Shown: positions 1-12,434, counted from the stretch's first letter. The stretch is 64,000 bases of DNA from Hybos culiciformis (GCA_964007475.1 OZ023273.1:39309525-39373524); one strand, 5' to 3'. The notes: generated by a model from the letters alone, not told the origin. A program made the numbers and translations.

Positions 1-1676
1 CGTACTTTAAAAACACTGTTTTTTTTTTTTATAAAATAAAATTTGTTATTATTATTTATTCAAAAGGTGTAGCATGTACCCTGCTGTAATATAAAAATTA
101 TGAATTATAATAAATAATATATAAATAAATTTTAGTAAGTTTGCCTCAATAATTTTTCTCAATGAAAACACTATATTTTATTTTTCAAGTTTGCATATTT
201 TTCACATAAACTTATTACGAGCTTTCGATAAACTAATATTGTAAAACAATCAAGTTATACTAATATTTTATATAGTTGTACAAAGTGATGATAAATAAAA
301 TGTTTCGTAATTAAAAAAAAAAAATACTAAATTCTTTAGTTTAAATTTAAATGATCGAAAAAGGTGAACTAAAATTAGACGTATGTATACCAAAAAAAGA
401 TTGTTATGACATTTAGATTGTCCATCAACTAAGAAGATACATTTTCTATAATTATATAGCAAGAGTCAGTTGTTCTAGTCCAAACAATAAAATATTTTTA
501 TTCTAAGTTCTGGATTTAAAAATATATTTATATAAATTTTACTTTAAATTAGCCAATGATGATTGTTTAATGTTCATTTGAATATAAATGAGAGTAAAGA
601 ACTTTTATTCAATTTTCCTATATTTTTTATTTATATACATATGAAATACATAATATAAGTCCTTATGAAATATATGATAATTAATTTTAATCTGAAATGC
701 ATGATAACAAAATATTTACATTAATATGTACTGTGCACGCATATTATAAAGTTTTGCATAATTGATGATGAATAATTTTGCACTATGGAAAATTCAAATA
801 TTTAGTAATTTACTTTTTTTTTTAATTATATTTATTGTATAGAATAACTTCATAAAGGATGTTATATACTTATTTTGGATAAATTAGTTCTTTAACCCTT
901 CATATGAATTGCCTTCCAAATAAATAAATTTTTTCAACTGAATTACTTAATTTTTATTTCATTTTGATGAGCCCCATATTTGTTGTTGTTTGTAACACAA
1001 ACTTTTCGATAAACATTAAAGTTTGTACTTAAATGTGTTCCGAAGGGGTACATAAACGTTTATATAAAGAGTCCGAATGCACATTTAGTATATAATTATA
1101 TAAATATTGCTTCGGAAAATTAATATTATTCCTGTATATATGTATATTTATATGAAGTTTTTCGAAATCAATGCTAAAAATTGATATTGTGGAAAAATAA
1201 CTATAACTATTCCAATAAATAAACACTCAATTTTTTTATCAATCATCATTATAATGATTTTTACATTTTAATCATTTTAACATAAAAAATTTTCATTAAA
1301 ATATAAACGACAATATTTTATAGAACTTAAATGGTATTTCTACTGCAAGAAGAAAAAAAAAAATAAAAAATTCGGTATGCAAAAAGTATGCTTTAAAAAC
1401 AATAATTTTTATTCATTTTTGTTGAGATTAAAAAAAAAATAAAAAATTCTTAATAAAAAACAAATGTTTTTATTATAGTTTTTTAAATAAAAATTTGCAT
1501 ATTTTCAGAAAATTGAAAATGGTTTGCCAAATTATTTGGAGAAAAACAATTTAATTTTTTTCATGTGCAAAAACATTTTTGTTAAATTTCCTCACAAAAA
1601 AGTTAGGATTTGAGAAGAGTAAAAATTTCAACAGGAAAATTAAAATAATATTGCTTAAGTTTCCTTTGGGTTATTG

Positions 1677-1699
1677 TTTTTTTTTTTTTTTTTTTTTTT
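1677..1699. repeat. 23-base poly-T run
   Basis: An uninterrupted run of 23 T, tied with 31263-31285 as the longest homopolymer I counted in the window. Such runs create artificial poly-Phe or poly-Lys reading frames across the window. Confidence 0.95.
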
Positions 1700-4600
1700 G
1701 CTTCCAAACACACTACCTAGATGAAATCATTTTTTGGCACAGTGTTACAAATCTGCATCCGGATTTTTTTTTTGAAATCCATAATTCAGTAGTTTTTAGA
1801 CAAAAAAAAAAAAACTTTGAAAATAATTTCATGAGTCTTAATCAAATTGGCATCGTTTTGTTTTGAAAATGTTATTTAATTGAAATAGTAAATTAGATTT
1901 TTAGAAAAATGAAATTAATTTGATTTGCACTACTATGTCTAGAAAAACCGTGTTATGATCTTACGCAGCTTTGAATTCCCACATTCAAAATTTACATTTC
2001 ATAGGGTTTCATGTCATGTTAGGATATTTATTTTAGATAATCACTGTTAAATTATTTTCAATTCCAAATATTATTAATTTAGTATTCATACAATGTTAAT
2101 TATGTTCAAAATTATGTTCTCGTGAATAGGAAAATAATTTGGTTTATAGTTGAAGAAATTTTTAGGGAGTAATATCTTACTTCCCACCATAATGAAAACC
2201 ATTAATTTACGTGATAAAATTTTTCTTTTAATAGGAAAATAAAATTTTAATTAAGCATTTTTTTTTTGAACATAAAGTTGTAATTATGTTATGATTGTAA
2301 GATAACTAAAAATTAAAATAAATTTTTTTTTTTTAGGTTTTAATGGAAATTTTGTATTTTTTTTTTTTTTTGTAATTTCAGTAGGTAATTAAAAATAATA
2401 ATTTTTATTAATGGTAATAAATTTTCTAAAAATTTATTTAACGAATCAATAAAGGAACGAACATTGTTACAATTTTATTTAAAACATTCATGGAGAATTA
2501 AAAATAAAAAAAAATTATTTTTATATAATAAAAAAGTTTTTAAGCTATTTTTAAGTAGATGTAAATTATTTTAATTTACCGTGAAACTTTTAATGGATCT
2601 TCTTAATTTATTATACTCAATAAAAAGTTTGTAATTTGCTGAAAATTTTTTATATATATAGATATATATGTATGTATGTGTAATATTCTTTATCTTACGC
2701 CTAAAAAATTTCAATTTAATAATGTGTAAAATGATACAAATTCAAAAACGAAATTTATAAATAAATGAGAGCACTCAATTGCTTGGAACAAAATTTAAAT
2801 GACGTTACTAACAGCAAATGCATAATTTATAAATTAAATCAGCAACTATTAATAACATAATTACTTAAATTATATTTTTGTTTCGATTAATGAACATAAA
2901 TTCTTTTAGATTTCTCCAAAAGATGATGAGGACTTACGTAAATTTATTAATTAACAACATTTTTTTTTAATCAAATTCTTTCACCGTAGACTTCAAATCG
3001 ATGTGTGTTTTCGGACCAATTCTTGAGATTAATCTTACGACAGATGGTAGTCGTATTTTGTTTTAATTAAATACCATAAAAAAATATAAATTTTTTTATT
3101 TCCATCAGAAATCTTGAAAACGAGCCCTTTACTTCATTAATGAGTTAGTGTTCTATATGTTTTTAGTTTAAGTTGCTCATGAGAAAGTAACAAATAACCG
3201 ATGGCAACTTTTGGGATTTCGTCAAAGAGTTAATTTCTTGAATTGATAAATAGTAATGTTTGTAATACATATAGTGATAGAAATATAGAAAAGTTCATAT
3301 TTCTGTGAATTTATTTTAATCCAAATTTTAGGCTGTCCTTTTTTCATATAGAATATACATAATACTACATATGTATTTGTTTTATAAAATAGCTTCGTAT
3401 TAAAGATAAACTTTTGAAATTATTTATTTTATAATATAATTTGCATAGATATTTGCATATTTTAAGCTTATGAATAAAATCTGAATAAAAGTACAAGCAT
3501 AAATATTAATATGTGCATTCTATTTACAACACTGAAAAAAAATTAAACTTTTCATTAATTTTCTAGCTTATTTATTTAATTTTTATTAAGTATGTATATT
3601 AAAAAGTGAAAAATCTGTGGGTAATCGCTTTAGTCGAATTGTGTTGAATCCGACAGTTTGTTATAATACACCAGATTATCTGATAAATTTTCATGTTTTT
3701 AGCTTTTAGATCTATGTTAATACGTATTCCTTGGAGTTCACCGCCAAAAATATGTTTAACTAAGCGTAGAAAAAAAATTGACTTCCACATCTACTCCGCC
3801 CAGTGTGAGGTTGAAGCTTTCTCCGACGTTTTTTTTAAGGTTCATAAGAAAACCCCCTTCAACGTTTTTTTTTAGTTTTGCAAAAAGCGCTCCAACGATT
3901 TTTTAAAAATGCTCAGGGAAAGACCTTGTTTCAAATGAAACCAGTCCCAACCAGCAGTGAACCAGCCGTGAACAACCTAAATCAGAATTATTATAATACA
4001 TATATACATATACACTATACAGTATAAAAAAAGTTTAAAGAAATTAATTTAAAAAAAATTTAAAAATAAAATAAATGATAAATTGCTTATAGTATAATTC
4101 AATTTTTCACCAACATAATTCTTGAAAAACATTAAATCGTATTCTCAGTGTAATAAATTGAAAAAAATTTATGTAATTTTATGATTTTTGGAATGAGAGA
4201 AAATAATAATTCCGGCAAGTAACATTTAAAATGCTCTAAATTTATCTCTAAATATTATCCTTCCACTCACCCACACCCTTTTATAGAAAAAAATATATGT
4301 ATATAAATAAAAACAAAAAATGAAAAATTGAAAAACTTCTCCTCTGTAATTTTTTAAGCACAACGTGATCATAATAAACACAACGGGGTGCGCTTAGGTA
4401 AATAACTCCAAAGGATGTTGTTATATTTTTATCAAAAAATTGTGGAATACAGAATTTAATACAGAATTCAACGATACAAAATATATACCAAAATATATCT
4501 AATTCGGAATGAATAAAATGTGAAGTTGAAATTTTTGGAAATGAGTCAAAAATTTTACTTTAATAATCTTATTTATATTTTTACCTACTATTATTATTTT

Positions 4601-5125
4601 ACAAAACTTTAAGGAAAAAAATTTGACTTTAGTGTTGTTTTCACACCTTCACAAAATAATTCGAATGAAATAAATTTATTATTATTTTAGAAATAGAACT
4701 ATATATACCTACATTTTAATATATTAAAATTTTTGAATTTTTCTCAGTTCATTATCATTAAATTTATTATATTTCATTTTCCTTTTTAATATGCACGAAT
4801 TTTAAATAATTTACGATTTCTAATAATTTTATTTCAATTATTTATTTTTCTCTCATAATTTAAATTATAGTAATTTATTACAGTTTTCAAGTTTAAATGC
4901 ATGTTTTAAAAGTGTACAACTAATATGAAACATTGGAAAGGTCTCGATTGCTTTTTAAAATATTTTGAACATTTAATAGCAAATAATTGCAAGAATTAAC
5001 TTTTATTTTCTACTTTTGAGTGCTTCTCAAAAAAAAGCATCTTCTTTTAAAACCATTTTTTTTAATATTATTTTGAAACCTATACATGTTCATATAAAAC
5101 TTATATAATGCTTGGCTCGCGATTT

Positions 5126-5329
5126 TTATTTTGATGATTCCTGTAAAAACATATTTTTACTTCCATTGTGAGACTGATTTTTGGAGATTCCAGTGAAGTA
5201 AGCAGCCCTATATATAAAATACATAACGACAGAATTGAGCAGAAAGAAATATTTTACATATTGCGAACCAAAGACTTGATTACTTTTGACCTTCGTACGA
5301 GAATCGCCGTAAACTTTTAAATTTACCAT
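5126..5329 (-). CDS. unassigned 67-codon open frame, possible exon or relic
   Basis: An ATG-started frame on the minus strand encodes 67 residues. Codon use is more mixed than the background (for example TAC GGC GAT TCT CGT ACG AAG GTC near the start), and the patch is less AT-rich than its flanks. A hydrophobic stretch around residues 22-40 (YVKYFFLLNSVVMYFIY) could span a membrane. The start of that stretch resembles the VKYxLFxxN opening of tetraspanins, but the conserved glycines that should follow are absent and no further tetraspanin exon with a CCG motif was found on this strand. The segment YGDS earlier in the frame also recalls RNase H of retroelements. I do not recognise it, and it may be a chance frame. 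Confidence 0.15.
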   Translation of the reverse strand: MVNLKVYGDSRTKVKSNQVFGSQYVKYFFLLNSVVMYFIYRAAYFTGISKNQSHNGSKNMFLQESSK

Positions 5330-6934
5330 CTCAATCAAATTGATCAAGTATTTTACTTACTTCTGTCTGCTTCTGTCTCGAAACAACTATGATTCTGATA
5401 TAGATCTAGGAATGAAATGTTTAAAATTAATAATCAATTCAATAGACTGGATGAATCTTTAGAAACATTCAATTCAAATTTAAATTCTATACTGTAAGTT
5501 CAATGAATAATATTATTGTTAAATATAATAATGCGTTCACTATAATTTTATTAAATATTTTAATTTTCAAAATTTTACATAATGATGTTTTGTGTTTTTT
5601 AATATTATGTCATTTTATAGTTATAAGTAACAGTATAATATTAAACTATATTTTATATCATAAGATAATTAAATTATTGTAAATCGTAAAAATAATACCG
5701 CTTGAGATAAGCTTTCCAAATAAATAATAATGTTTTTTATTTATTAATCAAAAATCGAAACGTCAATAAAACTTATGTGACTAGTATCGTCTTCAGAATA
5801 CTTCAAATTGTAGCGAATTTGTAATGAAATAAAATGGTTGATTTGCTACTGAATGTATTTTATAGCTCCATAATCAGAATTCTCATTAAATTATGGTCTA
5901 CATAAGGATGATAAAATTGTACATTTTTTAATGATTCTTTGCAACATTAATTTTATGTATTATGTGTTAGTGTTAATTCCATGAAAAATGTGCGCTTTAT
6001 TTTTAATCATTATTTCTTCTAAGTGACATTAAACACATTAAAGATGATAAAAATATATTCAGCATATTGTAATAAAAAGTAATTTTAGGTATACCTGTGT
6101 GTATAAGAAGAAAAATGGTCATAGCGTTAGTAACCTTTATTGCTCACTCAAAAACAATGAGTGTGTATTTTAATTTTAACTATATTAGAACGTTAGATAA
6201 AAATTACTTTAAAGCTTTAAAGTGCGAACAGCTCTATGTTGATAGCCAATATAAAATTTATTATTCTGAAATTAGTTTTATTTATTTGTTGTCACAGATC
6301 GAATAGGTAAAGTAATTTAGCGGCTTTTTCTTACAAATAAAATTAAGTACAAACCAAATTGTATTTTTTTATAAATATAATTTTAACATATTTTCGTCTA
6401 AGAAGACATTTATAATTTATTTTGCCGAATTTTATATGTGTGGAGTATTATCTAAAATTTCTCAATTTTGAGGGAAATTGAAAAAAATTCAATGTTTTTG
6501 CATTATTTTGCCATCACTAGGGGTATGGAAATTTATAATCACAGGCATACATAAGCCGTAGAAGGTTAGAAGAACTTACACCATCATTTAGTGTAAATAA
6601 TTTATTTTAATTTAACGCAGCTGCTTACATTGAAAAGGACATATTTTGTAAATTGTTCAAATCGAGCTTTAATATATAATTATAATTAGCTATTTTTATA
6701 TAACAGAGAAAAATAGCAGTGTCTCCGAAAATAAGTTTATCTCAAATAATCACTATAATGAAATTTATTTTTACTAAAAATGTTAACCGCGATTTTACAC
6801 TTTTAATATATAAAATATAAATATGGGATTTAAATTGCAAAGCTTTATGTACTTTTTTTTTTTTACATAAAAGTAAATGTTTTATGGAAAAAATATTGTA
6901 TAAAATTAAAAATTACACAAAATCAACTTACTGA

Positions 6935-7096
6935 GTGCTTCACTTCAATTTATTCGAAGTGAACCAACACGACATAAAAAGAAAAAATGGAATCCTCAAA
7001 TATACCAGTGATTCAATATGCTTAAAATGTAAAGAGTCATCGAAAACAGAACTTACAAAAAGCAACTTCACGACCTCATTATTCGCAACAGATTAG
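6935..7096 (+). other. GC-elevated patch with a 53-codon frame lacking ATG at its start
   Basis: The stretch is noticeably less AT-rich than its flanks and stays open for 53 codons between a TGA at 6932 and a TAG at 7094. The frame contains a CLKCKES segment but matches no family I know. It begins with a small perfect hairpin (arms ttcacttc and gaagtgaa). It may be a repeat or coding relic; nothing supports expression. Confidence 0.12.
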
Positions 7097-7857
7097 AAGT
7101 AAATTACAAATAAAATTTTAACATTATCTGCGAACAGAACCCATCGAAGTTAGTATGTAGTTGGGAAAGATCACATTATGTAAAGCGAAATTAACACATA
7201 TTATTTTTGCGGTATAGGTCAGAGAAATAAAAGATATTAACTGAATAGTGAGAAAAGTTAAAGTTTTTTTTTATTCATAATAATGTATATATTCTATCTA
7301 AAAACATAATTCGCATTGTGCAGTAAAATCTAAATTCAAAAGATCGAAAATTACCTTTTATTTATACTACGAATATTTTTAGCGATTGACAAAATAATTT
7401 TGCTCATACGATAAGATGGTCTAAAATCAGTTTTAAAATTGATTAGATAATATATCATTCTAAGAGTTAAAACCCAATTTCAGACTGGTAATAAATTTAT
7501 CTTCAATACTTTGTAGAATATTTTTTTCATAGGTATACAGAAAGTGAATCAAAAGCATATAATTAAGAAGTAAAATTTTAATTCTGATTTAAGATTAACA
7601 TTTAATAATATTATGTACATAAAAAAAAAAAAATACAAGACGAAAAAAAAATTTACGGATAGAAAATTTTTAATCATAATAAATTAAAAAATATTTTACG
7701 GTACGTTATATTTTGTAGAAAAAGTTTTTAATTATGATAAAGAAAGAAAAGAGCAACCAATTTAGCTATACATACATATATATTTATACATAGTTGAATA
7801 AAAAAAAAATGTACTAAAAATTATTTTACAAAATTTAATTAGAGCAGAATAAAAACA

Positions 7858-7935
7858 TATAAATTCAAAGTATAAACCAAAGAAAACACAGCGGGTAAAC
7901 CAAATGTCAGTTGGTCTCTAAACTTTGAATTTATA
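7858..7935. repeat. short imperfect inverted repeat
   Basis: Arms of about 23-25 bases face each other: the left arm begins tataaattcaaagt and the right arm ends actttgaatttata. They are separated by about 30 bases containing gcgggtaaacc. The stem carries a small internal mismatch. It could be a tiny MITE-like remnant or an incidental hairpin. Confidence 0.6.
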
Positions 7936-8241
7936 ATTAACAAGTTATAGAATACAATTCAAAGATATAAATTATATCCACCATAATAATACTTTTCATG
8001 AAATTAAAAATGAAAATTTATAAACCTTTTGTTGTAGATGATATTTTATTTCAAGCCTCTATACATACATTATAAGAATTTAAAAAATTTTCCATCTTAA
8101 AAAATTACATAAGATCTGACAGTTGAGATCTGTTTATGTTATCCTAATATATTTTAATGCGTTGGGGATAGTTATGTTGTATTTAGTGCTATAGAATTTA
8201 GATCACTAAATAGAGTATTATATCCGTCAATACACATGCAA

Positions 8242-8347
8242 TCATTTAGATGCATCTGCGTAAATAATGAAAAAATTTAGATGCATCAGCGTATATAATG
8301 AAAAAATTTAGATGCATCAGCGTAAATAATGAAATCATTTAGATGTT
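8242..8347. repeat. 31-bp tandem array, about 3.4 copies
   Basis: The units begin tcatttagatgcatc or aaatttagatgcatc and continue through agcgta-ataatgaaa. The TTT of successive units falls at 8245, 8276, 8307 and 8338, an exact 31-base spacing. Each complete unit contains the palindrome gatgcatc. The copies differ at only a few positions, so the array is fairly young. It lies just upstream of a large palindrome and a hAT element. Confidence 0.9.
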
Positions 8348-8500
8348 TCGTATTGAATATTACGTAATACCTAAACAAACATAATATCTCTCACAATATT
8401 TCAATACAGCCAAATACAAAAAAAAAAAAAAATGAGAAAAAATGAGAAGAAAAAATATTCTCTCTTTGCAACTACCTCTCCCTTACGCATTAAAACAGTA
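8348..8500. other. spacer between tandem array and palindrome
   Basis: AT-rich DNA with a 14-base A run near 8420. Nothing recognisable. Confidence 0.6.
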
Positions 8501-8689
8501 TATTGGATATGTAAACAAAATTTGTTATACAACTCGTTCAGTATTTACACAAAAATACATTGACACTTGTCAATTTATATCACTCGACCTTCGGTCTCGT
8601 GATATAAGTATTGACTCGTGTCAATGTATTTTTGTGTATACAGAACTCTTAATTAATAACAAATTTAGTTTACATATACAATAATCTAC
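8501..8689. repeat. large imperfect palindrome (hairpin element)
   Basis: The left arm runs from about 8501 to 8588 and the right arm from about 8594 to 8689, turning around the sequence cgaccttcggtc. The inner ~42 bases of each arm are nearly identical after inversion: 20 bases match perfectly (ending catttgacac-like, acaaaaatacattgacac), then ttgtcaat faces a gagtcaat variant, then atatcac matches. The outer arms are more diverged but still align through tatgtaaac and aaatttgtta. This is the form of a MITE-like foldback or a long hairpin-RNA precursor. No protein is encoded; a frame through it is a by-product. Confidence 0.85.
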
Positions 8690-9019
8690 TATTATTTCAG
8701 TTTTAGTAGTTTATTCGAACGATTCTAACTTGAGAGAATAACATTTATATAATAGTATAATAATTTTTTCGAAATCAATAGTATATGTTTATTCCTTTAT
8801 TTCATCCTTTCCTTAATGTGCTAGCTTCTATAGAACGTTTTAAGTCTTTTGTATGTTTCTAACACTGATTATATTCCAGACATTTTAACATTTATGTATA
8901 TTTCTCATATTTTTTAATCAATCAATTTGCTTAACAAAAATTTTAGCTTTTATTCAAAGCTCATATAATCGTATTATTGGGTTTAATATGTGTTTGAAAT
9001 ATCGATATAATTTTATATC

Positions 9020-9027
9020 CTTTATGG
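9020..9027. repeat. target-site duplication, left copy (ctttatgg)
   Basis: Identical to 9699-9706 and directly abuts the left terminus of the hAT element. Eight-base duplications are characteristic of hAT insertions. Confidence 0.95.
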
Positions 9028-9698
9028 CAGGGGTGTCAACTAAATTTTCTATAAGATCTACTTCGCGCAGTAAAAATCATCTGCGATCTACTTTTTCTAA
9101 AAGTAGGAGTAAAAGGAGAAGGCAATATTTATTGTGTTCGTCTGTTAAATTAGTTCGGTATTTCGATTTTATTATTTTCATTTGTGAAAATGCTCATTCG
9201 CACAAATATGTCGAACCGAAACAGGCGTTTAAATTTTCAGCAAAATTTTTTACATTCGGATATTTATCTTCTGCTAAATATTTCCAGAATTTATAAGAAT
9301 AAATATCATTTTGTAAAGTTATAATTTCTGGTTCAAGTGTAATATTATCCATATCAAAAATAGTTGAAAGGTTTTTGCTTTAATATTGCTATCAAATGGA
9401 AAACTCATAAATAAAACCACATTATCAAGTTTTTTAAAATCTTCGAAACGGTTACCGAATCCTTCAATAAAGTTCTTAATTTCTTTGATATATTTATTTT
9501 CATCATAATTAGTAGAAGCAGAACTTTTTAATTGCGCCAACATGTTTGGAAAATTAGATAAATTTTTTTGATTCTTGAAATTGAAAATTGTAATTTGAAA
9601 GGAAATAAATATCTGAAATATGAATATTTATTGGCGATCGACCTAAAATCATTACGCGATCGACCGGTAGATCGCGATCGACGCTATTGACACCTCTG
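9028..9698 (-). mobile_element. internally deleted hAT transposon, 671 bp
   Basis: The element starts caggggtgtcaa and ends ttgacacctctg, giving 12-base terminal inverted repeats with one mismatch. It is bounded by identical 8-base duplications (ctttatgg at 9020-9027 and 9699-9706). Termini of the form CAGRGGTGTCAA plus an 8-bp duplication are diagnostic of the hAT superfamily. Inside, on the minus strand, lies the C-terminal portion of a transposase of the type domesticated in vertebrate GTF2IRD2. A full-length relative should be roughly three times longer, so most of the transposase gene is missing and the copy cannot be autonomous. The subterminal regions are rich in GATC-containing motifs (gatctact on the left; cgatcgacc and gcgatcgacg on the right), possible transposase-binding sites. 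Confidence 0.95.
9077..9582 (-). pseudogene. hAT transposase C-terminal fragment, frameshifted with a premature stop
   Basis: Translated on the minus strand, the first part (9582 down to about 9365) includes FIEGFGNRFEDFKKLDN and FMSFPFDSNI, matching the region before the dimerisation domain in GTF2IRD2-type hAT transposases (RFQDFKKLE...PF). One base-level frameshift near 9360-9365 then moves the frame. The second part reads EPEIITLQND, then KFWKYLAEDKYPNVKNFA, then FGSTYLCE, a TGA stop, and AFSQMKIIKSKYRTNLTDEH, ending at a TGA at 9077-9079. The FGSTYLCE-x-AFS...K-x-RTNLTDEH signature is the hAT dimerisation motif. The N-terminal zinc finger and the catalytic core up to that point are deleted. 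The frameshift plus the in-frame stop make it a dead copy. Confidence 0.93.
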
Positions 9699-9706
9699 CT
9701 TTATGG
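9699..9706. repeat. target-site duplication, right copy (ctttatgg)
   Basis: Perfect match to 9020-9027, immediately after the right hAT terminus. Confidence 0.95.
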
Positions 9707-11370
9707 AATATTTCAAAAAACTATAAAGAAATAATGTTTTAAACTTTAAACTTTAAAAGCATTAAAGAAACCGTACATCTACAAGATACAAATAATTTAT
9801 AATATATATGTTCTTAATACATTAAATTTTATTTGTTATTCAAATCAAAATAAAAAATCATGCATTATTAATTAAAGCGACTTATAAATAAATTATAGTT
9901 ATATTTTTGGTTTTACATTAAAAAAAAAGAATATTATTTTTATTTTAACTTTACATTGACATTGCTTTTGAAGTTCTAATTTTAATAATTAAAATGTTTT
10001 TTAATATCATTTCCTGATGTTATTGCTATATATATTCAAAATATTTCAGATTCATGTATTTGAAAAAAGATCATTAAATATTACAAAAACATAAAATATT
10101 ATTTTTACTTACTTGTTTTTAAATTTGTAGAAGTAAAAACTTTAAAAGTATAATCATAAAAAAAAAAAAACAGAAATTATGACAAGAATGAAAATTATAA
10201 ATGATAAGGGGCAGAAAATTTCAATTATTTACTTTATTTTGAGAAAATTAAAAGTCTGAAATGTGTTTTTTTTTCTTCTTTTTCTCCATTTTCCAAGAAT
10301 TAAATATGTTTTCATTTTTCTTGAAAAAAAAAACGAACATTTTATTTTAATGATAATTTTATTTTTATATTTTTTCGTTTTTTTATTTTCGTAAAAATAA
10401 TGGTCACCAATAAATGAAAATGAAAGTTTTTTACCTTTGTCAATTTAATTTTTACCAAGAATGCCCAATTTTTTTTGATGAAATTTCTGCTGTTGGGATT
10501 TAGACAGTGAATGGTAAATAATTGACGATCATAATAATAATTAAAATGAAATTATTTAAAAATAAAATACTAAATATGCTAAAATTGATTCAAAACTTTG
10601 TTTTTTTTGTTCAATTTAAAATTAAAATAATTGATCTAATTCTATTTGAGCTATATTTAATCTAAGATTAGGGTTAAAAACTTTCTAATAGTATCTTTTA
10701 TTTTTCAGAATAAAAAGATAATTATAAAAAAAAAATTATTAAAGTATATCTGAAGTGATGAAAAATAATTATATAAATTTTAATTACAGGCATTTTTCAT
10801 TAAAATTATAAAGCAAATTGAATTCAAATTGTTTTTCATGTAAAATTTGATTAAACAAAATTTTATGTTTGAACCAAAAATAAAATAAACATCCAGAGAA
10901 CAAAGAGGCTTCAAGCTTTTTTAACAGATTGTTCTTGGAATAAATAATTTTTTTTTTATATTTGTATATAAAATTAAAGAAATAAAATGTTGATTTTTTT
11001 TTTTTTTATTTCATATTTTGAATTGTCTAGCCTCTTTTTTTTTCAGGTGGTATAAGAAGTTGAACTGCTTTTTTATAAAATAATAATTTTTATTATATTT
11101 GGATTTTTATTTTTATATATTTTGTTTTTTTTTTGCCATAAAAAAGTTCTGTAGAATTGTGTTGTGGTTTTTTTTTCTTGCCACACAAATTTAGATGCTT
11201 TTCTTTTCCTTCTTTAGAGAATTTTTTATTCAGATTTTAATATTTAGTGGAAAAAAATCGCTCAAAATATATTATTGTACTTAAAAATAATTTCATAACA
11301 TAATTTTTTTTTTTCTGATGTTCTTATGATTATATTTACTTAAGTGTGTGAGAAAGCTCATAATGGAGAA

Positions 11371-11446
11371 GATAAATATATAAATATATAAATAAATATA
11401 TAAATATATAAATAAATATATAAATATATAAATATATAAATATATT
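11371..11446. repeat. AT minisatellite (aaatatat units)
   Basis: Repeated aaatatat blocks with interspersed aaataaatatat variants form alternating 10- and 18-base periods over 76 bases. Pure A and T, low complexity. Confidence 0.9.
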
Positions 11447-12401
11447 TTCTTTTTAAATTTTACCCTCAATTTTAGTTTTGTATTTCAAAGTTGGAATGAA
11501 ATTTAGAAAATTTGAAAATAAAATAAACAAAAAATATAGTTTTTGAATAAAATTGTTAATAGATTTTAATTAATAACTAAATTAAATTGACACGATTTCT
11601 GGTCATTGAAACTTTTAGTTATCTTATGATCCGAAATTAAGGTACTAATATATTAATTTTTAATGAAATTTAAATAAAAATAATAACTTTAAAGTTGTTG
11701 ACATGTGTGTATAAAAGTTTTTGAGGAAAATAATTGTTTTACTATAAGTTTTGTTATAACTTAAAAAAAATTAATAAAAAAAAAAGAACAAAAAAGGTTT
11801 CATTAAGGACTAAAAATTTAAATAGGAGTGAAACAGATAAAATAATTATCATAAAAAAATTTATTTAAAAGTATTTATCCTTAAGAAGTTTTCGATAAAA
11901 CTTTTCCAACAACTAACTATACCAAGAAAAAATATGGATATAATAAAAAGAAAAAGTTTAAAAAAGTAAAGCCTTATAAGTAAGTAAAAAAAAAAATTAA
12001 AAGAAAAAAAAAACCAGCCACAATATACAAAATTAAAAAATAAATTTTATTCTTATGGTATTGAATAAAGTTTACATTGCTTGGGATAGAAAAATTTCTT
12101 TGTATATATATAGTAAACTATTGAAATATGGCCTAATAATAGCAATTATGAGTAGAAGAAAGAAACAAAACTAGCTTCAGAGTAAACTGACACGAGCTAA
12201 ACAAACTTTGCCTATTAAAAAAATAAAAATTTCAGCATCCTAAATCTCTTTAACAACTAAGAAACTATTTATAAGAATAAAATGTAAAATAAACCAAAGC
12301 AAAAAAAAAATTAATAATGAATATGAAAATATTGTTTAATCAAGACGTTTGGCTTCGAATTCTAAAGTTTTCATGTAAAATTACAAGAAAATTGTATGCA
12401 A

Positions 12402-12434
12402 AGTATCTAATAGTATTTTATGCTATTAGATACT
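12402..12434. repeat. perfect 12-bp-arm hairpin
   Basis: agtatctaatag at 12402-12413 is the exact reverse complement of ctattagatact at 12423-12434, with a 9-base loop. No element boundary or gene end is visible around it. Confidence 0.85.

Larger units (their letters stand above)
1..8241. other. AT-rich non-coding stretch, no confident gene
   Basis: About 8 kb of very AT-rich DNA with frequent A or T runs, including a 23-base T run at 1677-1699. I see no recognisable exon series, RNA gene or intact transposon. Local patches of higher GC occur near 2990-3060, 3720-3960, 5270-5380 and 6930-7200; these may be decayed mobile-element or exon remnants. Two of them carry open frames that are listed separately. 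The rest looks like unconstrained intergenic or intronic sequence. Confidence 0.7.

Noticed and set aside
3599..3790. THAP zinc-finger start on the minus strand (CIITNC followed by HRFF)
   Set aside because: C-x4-C and an HRFxxF word occur, but the conserved C-x2-H, proline and tryptophan positions cannot be found within reach, and the frame ends at once. Likely coincidence.
8442..8684. 80-codon + strand frame
   Set aside because: It runs through the palindrome at 8501-8689; the inverted-repeat structure explains the sequence better than coding.
8988..9296. 102-codon + strand frame rich in Ser and Arg
   Set aside because: It is the antisense shadow of the hAT transposase fragment, which is on the minus strand.
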